DNA of 64,000 nucleotides from Massilia agri (GTDB taxonomy: Bacteria; Pseudomonadota; Gammaproteobacteria; Burkholderiales; Burkholderiaceae_D). The position numbers and the translations under genes were made by a program. The stretch spans positions 87,207 to 151,206 of the forward strand of contig NZ_JANUHA010000014.1 of assembly GCF_024753255.1 (NCBI RefSeq). Direction: 5' to 3'. Positions 1 to 8,589 of this stretch are shown piece by piece (position 1 is the stretch's first letter; every line of letters starts with the position of its first letter). Under the pieces are notes generated by a model that was not told the DNA's origin, did not search any database, and worked only from the letters and a program-made list of their open reading frames with translations.

Positions 1-307
1 CCGAATGGACGATGCCGCTGCCGGCCGTCATCCAGTTGATCGCGCCCGGCTCGATGCGCTGCTCGGTGCCGAGGCTGTCGCGGTGCATGATGGCGCCTTC
101 GAAGAGGTAAGTCACCGTGGCCAGGCCGATGTGCGGGTGCGGACGCACATCGTGGCGCGCGCCGGGCTGGGCTTCGACGGGCCCCATGTGGTCGAAGAAG
201 AGGAAGGGACCGACCGACTGGCGGCTTGCGGCCGGCAGGATGCGCCGCACGGTGAAGCCGCCGCCGAGGTCCTTGTCATGCGATTTGAACAGGTGGGCGA
301 TGGACAT
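1..307 (-). CDS. Pirin family protein (3' end outside window)
   Basis: N-terminal part of a pirin, a bicupin metal-binding protein; some pirins oxidise quercetin and others act as redox-sensitive regulators. The translation opens [17 protein letters not shown] and contains the pirin signatures [24 protein letters not shown] and [13 protein letters not shown]; the cupin metal ligands (His residues of HPHIG and HS) are visible. The start at 307 has a GGAGG about 6 bases upstream. The gene runs off the left edge, so the C-terminal cupin is not seen. It lies 81 bases downstream of the kinase-SUMF1 gene on the same strand and may be read from that transcript. It is shorter in its N-terminal segment than the second pirin of this window (26540-27418) and is a distinct paralogue. 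Confidence 0.9.
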   Translation of the reverse strand, partial: MSIAHLFKSHDKDLGGGFTVRRILPAASRQSVGPFLFFDHMGPVEAQPGARHDVRPHPHIGLATVTYLFEGAIMHRDSLGTEQRIEPGAINWMTAGSGIVHS

Positions 308-388
308 GGCGATTCCTCCGGGTGTGATCGATCCTGCAACTGTACACCATCCGCGCCCCTGCGGCGCCTGCCGGAGGACAGGCCCGGC

Positions 389-2605
389 TTACAGCAGGTC
401 GCGCACGACCCGGAAGCCCACGATATCGTTCGACAGCACGCTGGAAAAACCGTTGCGCAGCGCCGAACGCAGGTAGCGCGGGTTGTACAGCCAGGAGCCG
501 CCGCGCAGGATGCGGCGCGCAGGGTCGCCGCCCGTTTCCCAGGCGCTGCCGTCCAGGGGAGCGCCTTCGTAGTTGTCGTGCACCACGTCCTGCACCCACT
601 CCCACACATTGCCGTGCATGTCGTACAGGCCCCAGGGATTGGCCGGGAACATGCCGGCCGGCGTGGTGCCGGCCCGGTAGGCACCGCGCGGCCCGCCGTT
701 GTAGGTGAAGGTGCCGTCGTAATTGGCCTGCTCGGGGCCGATGGTGTCGCCGAAGCTGAAGGCGGTTCTCGTGCCGGCCCGGCAGGCGTATTCCCATTCG
801 CTTTCCGTCGGCAGGCGGTAGCGTTTGCCGGTGGCGGCGGACAGCCAGGCCAGGTAGTTCCGGGCATCGTGCCAGGTCACGCCCACCACGGGATGGGCGT
901 CGGTCTGGGGGAAGCCGGGCGCGGCCCAGTTCACCTCGCCAGTCGGCTCCCAGCCGGTGGCCTGCACGAAGACGCGCCACTCGCCCACCGTCACCGGATA
1001 GCGGCCCATGGCGAAGGGGCGTTCGATGCCGACCCAGCGCTGGGGCGTCTCGCGTTCCAGCCATTTTTTCTGGGCGCCGGCCGCCATCGCGATCTTGCGT
1101 TCGTGTTCGTGGGAGCCCATCTGGAAGCGTCCGGTCGGGATCAGGACCAGAGACGGACCGCTGCCGGCGCCGTCCAGGAACGGATCGCACAGCACGCCGT
1201 CGCCATCGGCCACCGGGCTGCCCGGCGTCGGCATCAACTTGGCCAGCTCGTCGGCGGTGCGCGCCGCCTGCAGCGCGCGTGCGCGTTTCTGCTGCACCAG
1301 GTAGGCTGCCGCGGCCTTGGCCTGGGCCGCCTTGCGCTGCGCCTCTTCCTGGGCCAGGCGCGCCTTCGCGACTTCCTCCTCGCGCTTGGCCAGCAGCTGC
1401 TGGCGCAGCTGCTCCTTGCGCGCCTCGCGCGCCGCCTCGGCGGCAAGCCGCTCGGCGCGCCGCTGTTCGCGGCGCTCGCGCTCGACGAGCAGCCTGGCGG
1501 CGGCCTTGGCCTGCTCTTCGACCTGGCGCCGCGCGGCCAGCTCGCGTTCGCGCTGCTGTTCGCGTCGCTCCTGCTCGGCGCGGGCCCGTGCCTCCTCGCG
1601 GGCGACTTCCTCCGGCGTGGGGCCGACAGCCTTGCGGATGTGTTCCAGCAGCGCACGCACGCTGGGCGGCCGCGCCGCGGAATCACGATCAAAACCGGCG
1701 CGCAGCGCTTCCCATTGACGCGGCGTCAGCCCTGCCGGCATGTGGCCGTTCGACGCGGGCAGCGCGCCGTCCAGCATCTGGCAGATCATCATCGAGACCG
1801 CGTACACGTCCAGGCTCGGCGCCGGCACGCAGTCCGGATTTCCCGCCTCGGGTGCGCGGTAGCCGGCGGTGCCGGAACTGGCCGGCGCGTCGAGCGGCGA
1901 CGGCGCCCGTGCGCGCGCCGCGATGCCGAAGTCGAGCAGTTTCACGTCGCCGCGTTTGGTGAGGAAGACATTGGCCGGCTTGATGTCGCGGTGGACCAGG
2001 CCATGCTTGTCCCAGGCGTAGTCCAGCGCCGCCGCGACCGGGTCGAGCAGGGCCAGCGCCCGGTCGAGCGGCAGGCGGCCTTCGCGCGCCAGCAGGCTGT
2101 CCAGGTCTTCTCCCTCCAGGCATTCCATGATGATGAAATAGCTGGATGTGGCCGGGTCCTGCGCCCATTCATAGACCCGCACGATGTGTTCGTGCGCCAG
2201 GCGGCGCGCACGGGTGGCTTCCTGGATCAGGAGCTTGGCGTGGCTGGCCGACTGGGTCAGCTGGGGCGGCAGGATCTTCAGCGCCACCTGGGCGCTGTGG
2301 CCCAGCTCCGCATGGGTGGCCAGGTCGGTGGCCTGCCACACCTGGCCCATGCCGCCGTGGGCGATCAGGCGCTCGAGGCGGTAGCGGCGGTTCTGCGGCC
2401 CGACCTCCTGGCCGGCCATCAGGCCGATCTCGGTGCCGGCGCGCGCGGGGACGGAATGGAGCTGCGCGGCCTCCGGGGCCTCCTGCGCGGGGGCGTATTC
2501 GGCATCGAGGATCGCGTTCTTGCGCAGGTCGAATTCCTGGCGGCTCAGCAGGCCATCCTCGTGCAGGGCACGCAGTTCGCGGATCTTGTCGATGGCCGTT
2601 TGCAT
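389..2605 (-). CDS. Ser/Thr protein kinase fused to coiled coil and SUMF1-like domain
   Basis: Predicted cytoplasmic kinase of 738 aa. Residues 1-35 resemble a SHOCT-type short helical motif. A Hanks-type kinase domain covers about 75-325: glycine loop GGMGQVW, ATP-binding Lys110 (VALKIL), catalytic HRDIKPAN (Asp207, Asn212), DFG 225-227 and APE 251-253, so it looks catalytically competent. Residues 332-455 are Ala/Arg/Glu-rich and predicted coiled coil. Residues about 485-735 form a formylglycine-generating-enzyme (SUMF1/FGE) fold with RFQMGS, LPTESEWEYACRAG, GLYDMHGNVWEW and RILRGGSW. The two active-site cysteines of true FGE, which follow RGGS, are absent (WLYNPRYLRS), so it is probably a binding or scaffold module. 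I chose the start at 2605 because AAGGAAG precedes it and it lies 8 bases after the SPFH stop. No membrane segment is evident. Confidence 0.92.
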   Translation of the reverse strand: MQTAIDKIRELRALHEDGLLSRQEFDLRKNAILDAEYAPAQEAPEAAQLHSVPARAGTEIGLMAGQEVGPQNRRYRLERLIAHGGMGQVWQATDLATHAELGHSAQVALKILPPQLTQSASHAKLLIQEATRARRLAHEHIVRVYEWAQDPATSSYFIIMECLEGEDLDSLLAREGRLPLDRALALLDPVAAALDYAWDKHGLVHRDIKPANVFLTKRGDVKLLDFGIAARARAPSPLDAPASSGTAGYRAPEAGNPDCVPAPSLDVYAVSMMICQMLDGALPASNGHMPAGLTPRQWEALRAGFDRDSAARPPSVRALLEHIRKAVGPTPEEVAREEARARAEQERREQQRERELAARRQVEEQAKAAARLLVERERREQRRAERLAAEAAREARKEQLRQQLLAKREEEVAKARLAQEEAQRKAAQAKAAAAYLVQQKRARALQAARTADELAKLMPTPGSPVADGDGVLCDPFLDGAGSGPSLVLIPTGRFQMGSHEHERKIAMAAGAQKKWLERETPQRWVGIERPFAMGRYPVTVGEWRVFVQATGWEPTGEVNWAAPGFPQTDAHPVVGVTWHDARNYLAWLSAATGKRYRLPTESEWEYACRAGTRTAFSFGDTIGPEQANYDGTFTYNGGPRGAYRAGTTPAGMFPANPWGLYDMHGNVWEWVQDVVHDNYEGAPLDGSAWETGGDPARRILRGGSWLYNPRYLRSALRNGFSSVLSNDIVGFRVVRDLL

Positions 2606-2613
2606 CGCTTCCT

Positions 2614-4563
2614 TCAGGACTGCAAGGGCGCGCCGCAGGCGCCGCAGAAGCGCTCGCCGTCGCGCACGGCATGGCCGTGCAGGCACTGGCGCAGGCTTGC
2701 CGCGACACCGGCTACCGCGCCGGCCTGGGCGGCCAGCAGCGCGACCTGGTGGCGGCGGTCCTTGTCGACTTCGCCGTCACGGCGCGCCTGTTCGCGGGCG
2801 ACCAGCGCCAAAGCCTCGTCCGGCGTGAGCTTGCCGGCGCCGACCACGGCTGCCAGGCTCGAGAGCTGGCCGGCATCCATGGTCGCGTGCACGCGGGTCT
2901 TCATGAAGTCGTTCAGCAGCGCGGCGTTGGGCGCGGCGGCCAGGGCGAGTTTCGCGGTGTCGTCCATGCCGGCGAAAGCTTGCTGCTCGGCCAGGCGCAG
3001 CGCATGGCGGCGTTCCTCGGCCTCCAGCAGGACGCCCTGCTGCTCGCGCGCCTGCCGCGCTTCCAGGGCGATGGTGCGGGCAAGCTTGTCCTGCTGGGCA
3101 GTGCTGCGGGCCGTCTCGATGGCCAGGCGCGCCTGCTCGTCTTCCCATTCCTGCAGGCGCTCGGCGTCGCGCCGGCGCGCGGTGTTGGAAAGCAGCAGCA
3201 ATTGGTGGCGCGCCACGTGTTCTTCCTCGTCGATCGCGCGCGCGCGGCGGGCGGCATCTTCCTCGGCCTGGCGCAGGCGCACCAGTTCCGCCTGCTTGCG
3301 GGCGGCGTCCTCGATCGAGGCGGCCTGTTCGATCTTGTAGCGGATCTGCTGTTGCAGCAGGGTGTGCGAAAAGCGCTGGCGGGCGATTGCCTGCGCCTGG
3401 CGCGCGTCCTGCTGGGCCACCTCGAGTTCGCTGCGCATGCGCAGCTGGGCCAGGGCGCGCAGGTGCTGCCACTCCTGTACTTCGTCGCGGCGCTGCGCGC
3501 CCTTCTTGGCCAGCTCGTGTTCGAGCTCGGCCAGCACGTCGCCGGCGCCGCGCTCCAGCGCCTGCTTGCGCGACTGGGCGTCGAGGATGCGGGCGTAGAG
3601 TTCGATCTGGCGCGCACGCAGCGCGTGGGCGCGATCGGCGCCCTGCAGCGACAGTTCGGCGCGGGCAATGGCATCGTCCTGGCGCAGCTCGGCCTCGCGC
3701 TGGCGCACCCGCGCCTGCTGTTCGGCGCGGCGCAGGCGCTGCCATTCCTCGGCGTCGTAGAGCTCGTCCAGGTGCTTCCTGTGCTCGACCTGCACATGGC
3801 GCTCGTCGACCGCCAGCCACAGGCTGCCGACCTTCGCGCGGTTGGCGTCGTATTTGTCGTGGCGCAGTTCGACCGTGTCGACCTTCACGACGGCGAGCCC
3901 GTACTCGGCCAGCAGGAATTTCAAGCCTCCCTGCAGGCGCTCGTCGAGCTGCTCGCGCAACGCATTGTTGCCGGCCATGTCGCGGATCGAGCGCGCGCCG
4001 ACGAACTCCTCCAGCAGCTGGCGCACCGGGGCCGACAGCAGCTCACGCAATTCCTGCGTGCCGATGGTGCCGGGCTGGGTCATGAAGTGGCGGGCGAAAG
4101 CCGGTACGTCCTCGATTCTCACGCTCACCGCAAAACGCGCCGTCACCGCCAGCTGCTCGCTGGTGAGAACGTCGTCGAAGCGGAATTCGACCGGCAGCGC
4201 GCCGCTGCGGGTAACGAGAATCTCGGCATGCTGGTCGCGCAGCAGGTGGTTCAGGCGCGTGAAGAAGCCTTCGATCTCGTATTCGCCCTGCGGCACCTCG
4301 GTGGCCTTACTGCCCTGCAGGATGTAGGCGCGGCTGGTTGCGGGAACGCGCAGCGTCTTGACGAAGAGTCCGGACAGTTCGCGCACGCCGAAGAAGACGG
4401 CCAGTTCGTCGGGGCCGGCCACCCAGCGGTTCTCGACCAGCACCGGCGCGTTGCGTCGTGCGCCCAGGGTCAGGCCGCAGCCGCCGCAGTAACGCGCTTC
4501 TCCGCCGTTCTTGCGCTCGCAGCGCGGGCAGCCGGCGCCGCCCCATCCGAACATCTGCAACAT
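2614..4563 (-). CDS. SPFH/band-7 protein with zinc ribbons at both ends and long coiled coil
   Basis: 649-aa protein. The N-terminus carries a zinc ribbon (Cys12, Cys15, Cys26, Cys29). An SPFH/band-7 region follows (about 45-260), with stretches typical of stomatin-like proteins such as VTARFAVSVRIEDV and LNEQ-type helices. Residues about 270-600 are heptad-rich, charged coiled coil. A second zinc ribbon closes the protein (Cys627, His, Cys640, Cys643; CGACG). SPFH proteins oligomerise on membranes and organise microdomains; there is no obvious transmembrane helix here, so membrane contact would be peripheral or through partners. Start 4563 has GGAG 8-9 bases upstream; an upstream in-frame ATG at 4614 has no such site. 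The gene ends 8 bases before the kinase start, so the two are probably co-translated. Confidence 0.85.
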   Translation of the reverse strand: MLQMFGWGGAGCPRCERKNGGEARYCGGCGLTLGARRNAPVLVENRWVAGPDELAVFFGVRELSGLFVKTLRVPATSRAYILQGSKATEVPQGEYEIEGFFTRLNHLLRDQHAEILVTRSGALPVEFRFDDVLTSEQLAVTARFAVSVRIEDVPAFARHFMTQPGTIGTQELRELLSAPVRQLLEEFVGARSIRDMAGNNALREQLDERLQGGLKFLLAEYGLAVVKVDTVELRHDKYDANRAKVGSLWLAVDERHVQVEHRKHLDELYDAEEWQRLRRAEQQARVRQREAELRQDDAIARAELSLQGADRAHALRARQIELYARILDAQSRKQALERGAGDVLAELEHELAKKGAQRRDEVQEWQHLRALAQLRMRSELEVAQQDARQAQAIARQRFSHTLLQQQIRYKIEQAASIEDAARKQAELVRLRQAEEDAARRARAIDEEEHVARHQLLLLSNTARRRDAERLQEWEDEQARLAIETARSTAQQDKLARTIALEARQAREQQGVLLEAEERRHALRLAEQQAFAGMDDTAKLALAAAPNAALLNDFMKTRVHATMDAGQLSSLAAVVGAGKLTPDEALALVAREQARRDGEVDKDRRHQVALLAAQAGAVAGVAASLRQCLHGHAVRDGERFCGACGAPLQS

Positions 4564-4625
4564 ATGCGACTCCGTTTCAATCCGTACAACAAACCGCTTC
4601 GACGATTCTAGCAAAGCCGGGGCGC

Positions 4626-4637
4626 GATCATATGATC
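4626..4637. repeat. 12-bp perfect palindrome at a stop codon
   Basis: GATCATATGATC reads identically on both strands and includes the TGA stop of the gene at 4628-5626. It lies in the 64-base gap before the SPFH gene. It could be a protein-binding site for regulation inside the cluster, or chance; there is no U tract, so it is not a terminator. Confidence 0.4.
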
Positions 4638-5626
4638 CCGATCCGGTCCACGCAGGCTACGCTCGCCCCCTGGGCCTTGAGCTGCGCGCGCCACTCCGGT
4701 GTCAGCTCCGCCTCCCAGGCGCGCGGCAGCAGGATGCGGTCGCCGGCCTGCGCCTCGCGCAGCAGCAGCGCGCACTTCGGCCCGACCCCGTCGACGTTCT
4801 CGACCTGCCCCGCATGCCAGCTGGATGACTGGCCGGTGGCCAGCAGGCGGCCGCGCGGAAGGAAATCGCGGCCGCGCGCCATGCGGTCGGCCATTACCAG
4901 GGCCAGCTCGAAGGAGGCGCCCTGGAAGCGCTCCCCGGAGAAACGCACCGTGGTGCGCCACTCTTTCAAGCCGCGCCCATCGTGGTGGCGCGCCGCCACC
5001 AGTACGGCGCGCACCCGCGCCTGCAGGGCCGCATCGGCACCGGGCGCCACGATACCCGACGCTTCGTCTTCCCCGTCCGCCGGGCTTGGCCGCACATGGA
5101 CCTCGACCCAGGACAGGGTGTCGCCCTCGCCGCCGCTCACCAGGGGAAACCAGGCGCGCGCGCTGGAGACGCCGGCTGCCGGATCCGGATGGCCGCTCAG
5201 GGCGCCCAGGTGCGGCAGGCCGCCCGCGCCGCCCGCGAGCACGCCGAGCGGCACGGCAGCCAGGCTGTGACCGTCCACCCGGCCCAGGTGCCAGGCATCG
5301 GACCAGCCGTTCGCCACCACCGGCACCGAAGACTGATAAAGCCCCCGCACCATGCGGTCGGCCAGCACGGCGGCCAGCTCCCAGTCGCGTTCCCCGCCCG
5401 CAGGCGCACGGTCGAGGCTCAACACCACCTGTGCGCGGCTGTCGAAACGCGCCTCCGTATGGCGCGCCAGGCGCACCACGGCCTGCATGCGCCGGGCCAC
5501 CTCCGGCGCCTCCGGCACGCTGCATTTCACTTCGGCGCGGCCGTCGCGGGGACGCACGGTGGCCGTGACGGTCAGGTAGCTGCCGTCCGGGGCGATGCTG
5601 CGGCAGCGCACGAGGGAATCGTTCAT
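4628..5626 (-). CDS. Hypothetical protein with duplicated Lon-protease-like (S16/S5-domain-2) fold
   Basis: 332-aa protein that I cannot assign to a named family. Two halves repeat: WELAAVLADRMVRG (82-95) with AWHLGRVDG (111-119), and FELALVMADRMARG (239-252) with SWHAGQVENVDG (269-280). The second half resembles the Lon proteolytic domain in order and spacing: QGASFELALVMADRM in place of DGPSAG plus helix, then LLATGQ, then GQVENVDGVGPK, then DRILLP. On that reading Ser238 and Lys284 would sit where Lon has its Ser-Lys dyad; the first half has neither. This is a by-eye similarity, not a search result. Start 5626 has GGAGGAGC immediately upstream and overlaps the previous stop (ATGA), which indicates translational coupling. 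Confidence 0.7.
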   Translation of the reverse strand: MNDSLVRCRSIAPDGSYLTVTATVRPRDGRAEVKCSVPEAPEVARRMQAVVRLARHTEARFDSRAQVVLSLDRAPAGGERDWELAAVLADRMVRGLYQSSVPVVANGWSDAWHLGRVDGHSLAAVPLGVLAGGAGGLPHLGALSGHPDPAAGVSSARAWFPLVSGGEGDTLSWVEVHVRPSPADGEDEASGIVAPGADAALQARVRAVLVAARHHDGRGLKEWRTTVRFSGERFQGASFELALVMADRMARGRDFLPRGRLLATGQSSSWHAGQVENVDGVGPKCALLLREAQAGDRILLPRAWEAELTPEWRAQLKAQGASVACVDRIGII

Positions 5627-6660
5627 TGCTCCTCCCGGGTCGCGCGGCGGGCGGCGCAATCGCATTCGAGGTTGGCGACGATGCGGTCGGTCTCGTCGAG
5701 CAGCGCGATGGCCTGCGGCAGCTCGGCGACCGCATGCTTCATGCGGGCCAGCAGGGCCCAGGCTTCGTCCAGCGCCGCCACCGCGCGCAAGCTGTGGCGT
5801 GCGCGGCGCAGCTGTTCGGACGCCGCCATGGCTTCGTTCGGCGCAGCCAGCGCGAGCGCCGGCATGGTGCCCACCGAGAGGCTCACCAAGTCGAGCCGGC
5901 GCAGCAGATCCTGGTGGCGGCGGAAGGTCGCGCAGTCCGGCGGCAGGACGGCCAGGCGTAGCCCGCACAGCACGCGCGGCAATTCCAGGAATAGCCGGCG
6001 CAGCGCCTTGCGGTCTTCGCATGCCGCGTCGAAGGCTTCCTGGGGCGGCGCCTGGACCGGTCTTGCCACCTGCTGCACGGCCAGGCGCGCCCCCAGCAGC
6101 GCCGCCAGGTCGCGCGCCGCGCCGAAGTCGACCGGCACGCAGTCGTCCACCATGACGCCGAAGCGGGTATACAGCAGCTGGTTGAAGCCGGCGCGGAACA
6201 GGTTCCACTCCTCGAAACTCGTGCAGGGCGGTAGCTCCAGGTTGCCCTGGGCCAGTTCACGCTGCAAGGCGGCCTCCATCTGCGCCACGAAGGCGTCCAG
6301 GGCCACCTGCTGCCCGGCTTCGCTGGCCAGGAACAGGTCGAAGCGCTGCTGGGCTTCGCGCGGGTCGGCGCCGTCGATGGCGAAAGCGACCTTGAGGCCG
6401 ATCTCGGGCGCGGCCGCGAAGGGCGTCAGTTCGCAGGCATAGGGGCCGGGATGCACGCACCAGGCCGTTTCGCCCTCGAAGGCATTCACGCGCGCATCTT
6501 CGCTCAGGCGCCGGGTATGGCCTTCGCCATTGGCCAGCACGACGAAGCGTCCGCTTGGCACCGTGCGGCCGCGCGCGATCGGCAAGGCGATATAGGCCGC
6601 GCCGAGGCCGGCGAGGTCCGGGGGCGGCTGGCGGAAGGGCCGGGTAAACAGCTTCAGCAT
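5623..6660 (-). CDS. Hypothetical protein of the kinase-SPFH cluster
   Basis: 345-aa soluble-looking protein with no family I recognise. It opens MLKLFTRPFRQPPPDLAGLG and has no signal peptide or membrane segment. The first 120 residues look like beta strands (YIALPIARGRTVPSG, GRFVVLANGEGHTRRL); the remainder is helical and Ala/Leu/Arg-rich and ends ECDCAARRATREEQ. Several cysteines (for example PPCTSF and VLCGL) are present without a zinc-ribbon spacing. Start 6660 lies one base after the preceding stop, and the stop overlaps the next start by four bases. It is therefore a fixed member of the cluster rather than an isolated gene. Confidence 0.75.
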   Translation of the reverse strand: MLKLFTRPFRQPPPDLAGLGAAYIALPIARGRTVPSGRFVVLANGEGHTRRLSEDARVNAFEGETAWCVHPGPYACELTPFAAAPEIGLKVAFAIDGADPREAQQRFDLFLASEAGQQVALDAFVAQMEAALQRELAQGNLELPPCTSFEEWNLFRAGFNQLLYTRFGVMVDDCVPVDFGAARDLAALLGARLAVQQVARPVQAPPQEAFDAACEDRKALRRLFLELPRVLCGLRLAVLPPDCATFRRHQDLLRRLDLVSLSVGTMPALALAAPNEAMAASEQLRRARHSLRAVAALDEAWALLARMKHAVAELPQAIALLDETDRIVANLECDCAARRATREEQ

Positions 6661-6661
6661 G

Positions 6662-7210
6662 CTAGCGACCGATCGGCTCCACGGCGAATCCACCGCCGTG
6701 GCGCTGGAAATGCCTGGCCGGTCCCTCGGCGAAGGGCCATGGGCCCTCGCACTCGCCGTCCGGGTCGAGCCGTCCCTCCAGAACGGTGTTGCCGGCGCCG
6801 TCGACCACGCGAAGCGGCTGCGCCGCGCGCAGCAGCGCCGGAGCCAGGCTTGACTCCGGGTCGAGCTGGAGGATGGCGCGGCCGGCCACGACGTGCAGGC
6901 GCCAGGCGCCGTCGTCGGTGACCAGGGCTTCGAAGGGCGCCCCGCTGTCGGCCGCGCGCAGCATGCCGGCGCTGCCGCGCCAGTCGGGGGCGGCGGCCCG
7001 GGCACGCCGCGCCTCGGCCAGCTGGCGCAGGCGCCGGGTGGTCAAGGGGGAAGCCTGCAGCGCCGCCCGCTCGCCACTGCTCAAGGGACGGCTGCCGTCC
7101 AGTGCGGCCAGCAGCACCGCGTCGGCCAGCACCAGGCGGTCGCCCTCGACCCGGCGCCCCGCCAGCAGCTGCGCCTGCAGCTTGCGATCCAGTTCCGTCA
7201 TGCCCATCAT
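6662..7210 (-). CDS. Hypothetical protein of the kinase-SPFH cluster
   Basis: 182-aa protein, family not recognised. The N-terminal half is helical (ELDRKLQAQLLAG, LTTRRLRQLAEARRAR). The C-terminal half has alternating hydrophobic strands (WRLHVVAGRAILQLD, PLRVVDGAGNTVLEGRLD), which suggests a small beta sandwich or barrel. No signal peptide, membrane segment or catalytic motif is visible. The start ATG at 7210 overlaps the preceding stop (ATGA) and has GGAGGAG about 5 bases upstream; a second ATG at 7207 is possible. One base separates its stop from the next start. Confidence 0.72.
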   Translation of the reverse strand: MMGMTELDRKLQAQLLAGRRVEGDRLVLADAVLLAALDGSRPLSSGERAALQASPLTTRRLRQLAEARRARAAAPDWRGSAGMLRAADSGAPFEALVTDDGAWRLHVVAGRAILQLDPESSLAPALLRAAQPLRVVDGAGNTVLEGRLDPDGECEGPWPFAEGPARHFQRHGGGFAVEPIGR

Positions 7211-8499
7211 GTCTCCTCCTTCATGCCTGCATCGGCACGTGCAGTCAGCCTGGCGATGGCGGCGTCGCGCCGCTTGCGCAGGGTCGGCAGCGACACCCCG
7301 TCGAGGAGTGCCAGTTGCCCCATGGTCGGCAGCTCGCCGGTGGCCGGGTCCAGCCATTCGGCCGGATAGCTGTCGTCGAAAGGACCGAGCAGTTTCAAGT
7401 ACACCGCCAGGCGCACCGGCAGCGAATCGTCCGCCATCGTGCGCAGCGCCCAGCTGCCGGCTTCCTGCGCGCAAGCTGCCATCTCCAGGTAGCGGGGGGG
7501 CAGTGAAACCCGTTCGGCCAGCACGACGTCCAGCATCGGGGCGCGCATGTCGGCCTGCGCTTCGTCCCCATCCCCCGCGCAGGCAAGGTCGAGCGCATCC
7601 TGCTGCGCTTCCAGGATCTGGTCGGGTCCCGGACTTGCGCCCTGCTCCGACTCGTCCAGCACGCGCCAGTAGTCTTCCAGCCAGGCCCCGGCGTCATTCG
7701 CATCCTGCAGCCAGTCGCGCTCGCCGTTGGCGGACAAGGCTTCGTACTCGCCGATCTCGCGCAGCATCGCCGCGATCTTGTCAAGGCTCGTCTTCAGGCT
7801 GGCGAAGCGCTTGGAGCGGGTATGCAGGGGGCCGGGGACGCCGCCGAACTGCTCCAGGCTCTCGCTCCAGCGCAGGATCCACTCGGCGCGGCAGTCTGCG
7901 ATGCTGCGCAGGCGGCGCGCCTCGATCGGTTCGGCCTCGATGGTCCTGCCCAGGATGGCGCCGACCTGGGCGCGGTGTTCGCGCCAGCCGAAGAACAGGC
8001 GCGCCACTTCGCCATAGGCGGTGTCGAGCATGCGGTAGGCATACATCCGGTTCGGACTGCAGGGGCGGCCGCAGGCGGCCTGGTAATTGTCGCTGTCGAC
8101 CTTGTCGCGCAGGACGGCGTAGAGGTCGTTGAATTTCTTGCGCAGCAGGGCTTCGCCGCCCGGCGCGTTCCAGAACGGCCCCATGCGCGCATGCTCGGCG
8201 GCGACGGCGGCGCACAGGCCGGCCCAGTCGCCCGGGCGCGCCTGCAGCTCGACAACCAGGCTCAGGGCCAGCTCGAGGACCGTATCGCCATAACTGTTTC
8301 CAAGTGCGGCGCCGCGCGGGCCGCAGCCGTAGAGCACGCGGGACACGCCATCGACATAGGCCGCCAGCGAGCTTTCCTGGTCCGGCTCCAGCAACAGCGC
8401 ATGCTTGTCGCGCGCGAGCGCGGCCAGCGAGCACTGCCCCAACAATTTACGGACCTGCTCCCAACCGTGCTCCTGGTACCGGGTTCCCGGCAAACGCAT
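7207..8499 (-). CDS. Hypothetical protein with C-terminal helix-turn-helix-like segment
   Basis: 430-aa, largely helical protein rich in acidic residues, Trp and Ala; family not recognised. The last 45 residues (GELPTMGQLALLDGVSL, then PTLRKRRDAAIARL) have the pattern of a sigma-region-4-like or Mor-type helix-turn-helix, so a DNA-binding role is possible. A CGRPCSPNRMYAYRM segment is notable near the middle. Start 8499 is preceded by GAGGAA; an in-frame ATG at 8565 would add 22 hydrophobic residues. It follows the transpeptidase gene by about 90 bases on the same strand and its stop overlaps the next start. Confidence 0.7.
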   Translation of the reverse strand: MRLPGTRYQEHGWEQVRKLLGQCSLAALARDKHALLLEPDQESSLAAYVDGVSRVLYGCGPRGAALGNSYGDTVLELALSLVVELQARPGDWAGLCAAVAAEHARMGPFWNAPGGEALLRKKFNDLYAVLRDKVDSDNYQAACGRPCSPNRMYAYRMLDTAYGEVARLFFGWREHRAQVGAILGRTIEAEPIEARRLRSIADCRAEWILRWSESLEQFGGVPGPLHTRSKRFASLKTSLDKIAAMLREIGEYEALSANGERDWLQDANDAGAWLEDYWRVLDESEQGASPGPDQILEAQQDALDLACAGDGDEAQADMRAPMLDVVLAERVSLPPRYLEMAACAQEAGSWALRTMADDSLPVRLAVYLKLLGPFDDSYPAEWLDPATGELPTMGQLALLDGVSLPTLRKRRDAAIARLTARADAGMKEET

Positions 8500-8589
8500 G
8501 TGTTCCTCATCCAGTAATGCATCCGCGCACAAGCGGATTGTCAACAGATGATGCCATAGAAACACATTCTTGAGGCGCGCAGCAGATGC

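Noticed and set aside
5..3340. Plus-strand open frame of about 1100 codons
   Set aside because: It is antisense to the kinase and SPFH genes, which have clear domains and ribosome sites. Its translation has no recognisable motif; long antisense frames are expected at this GC content.
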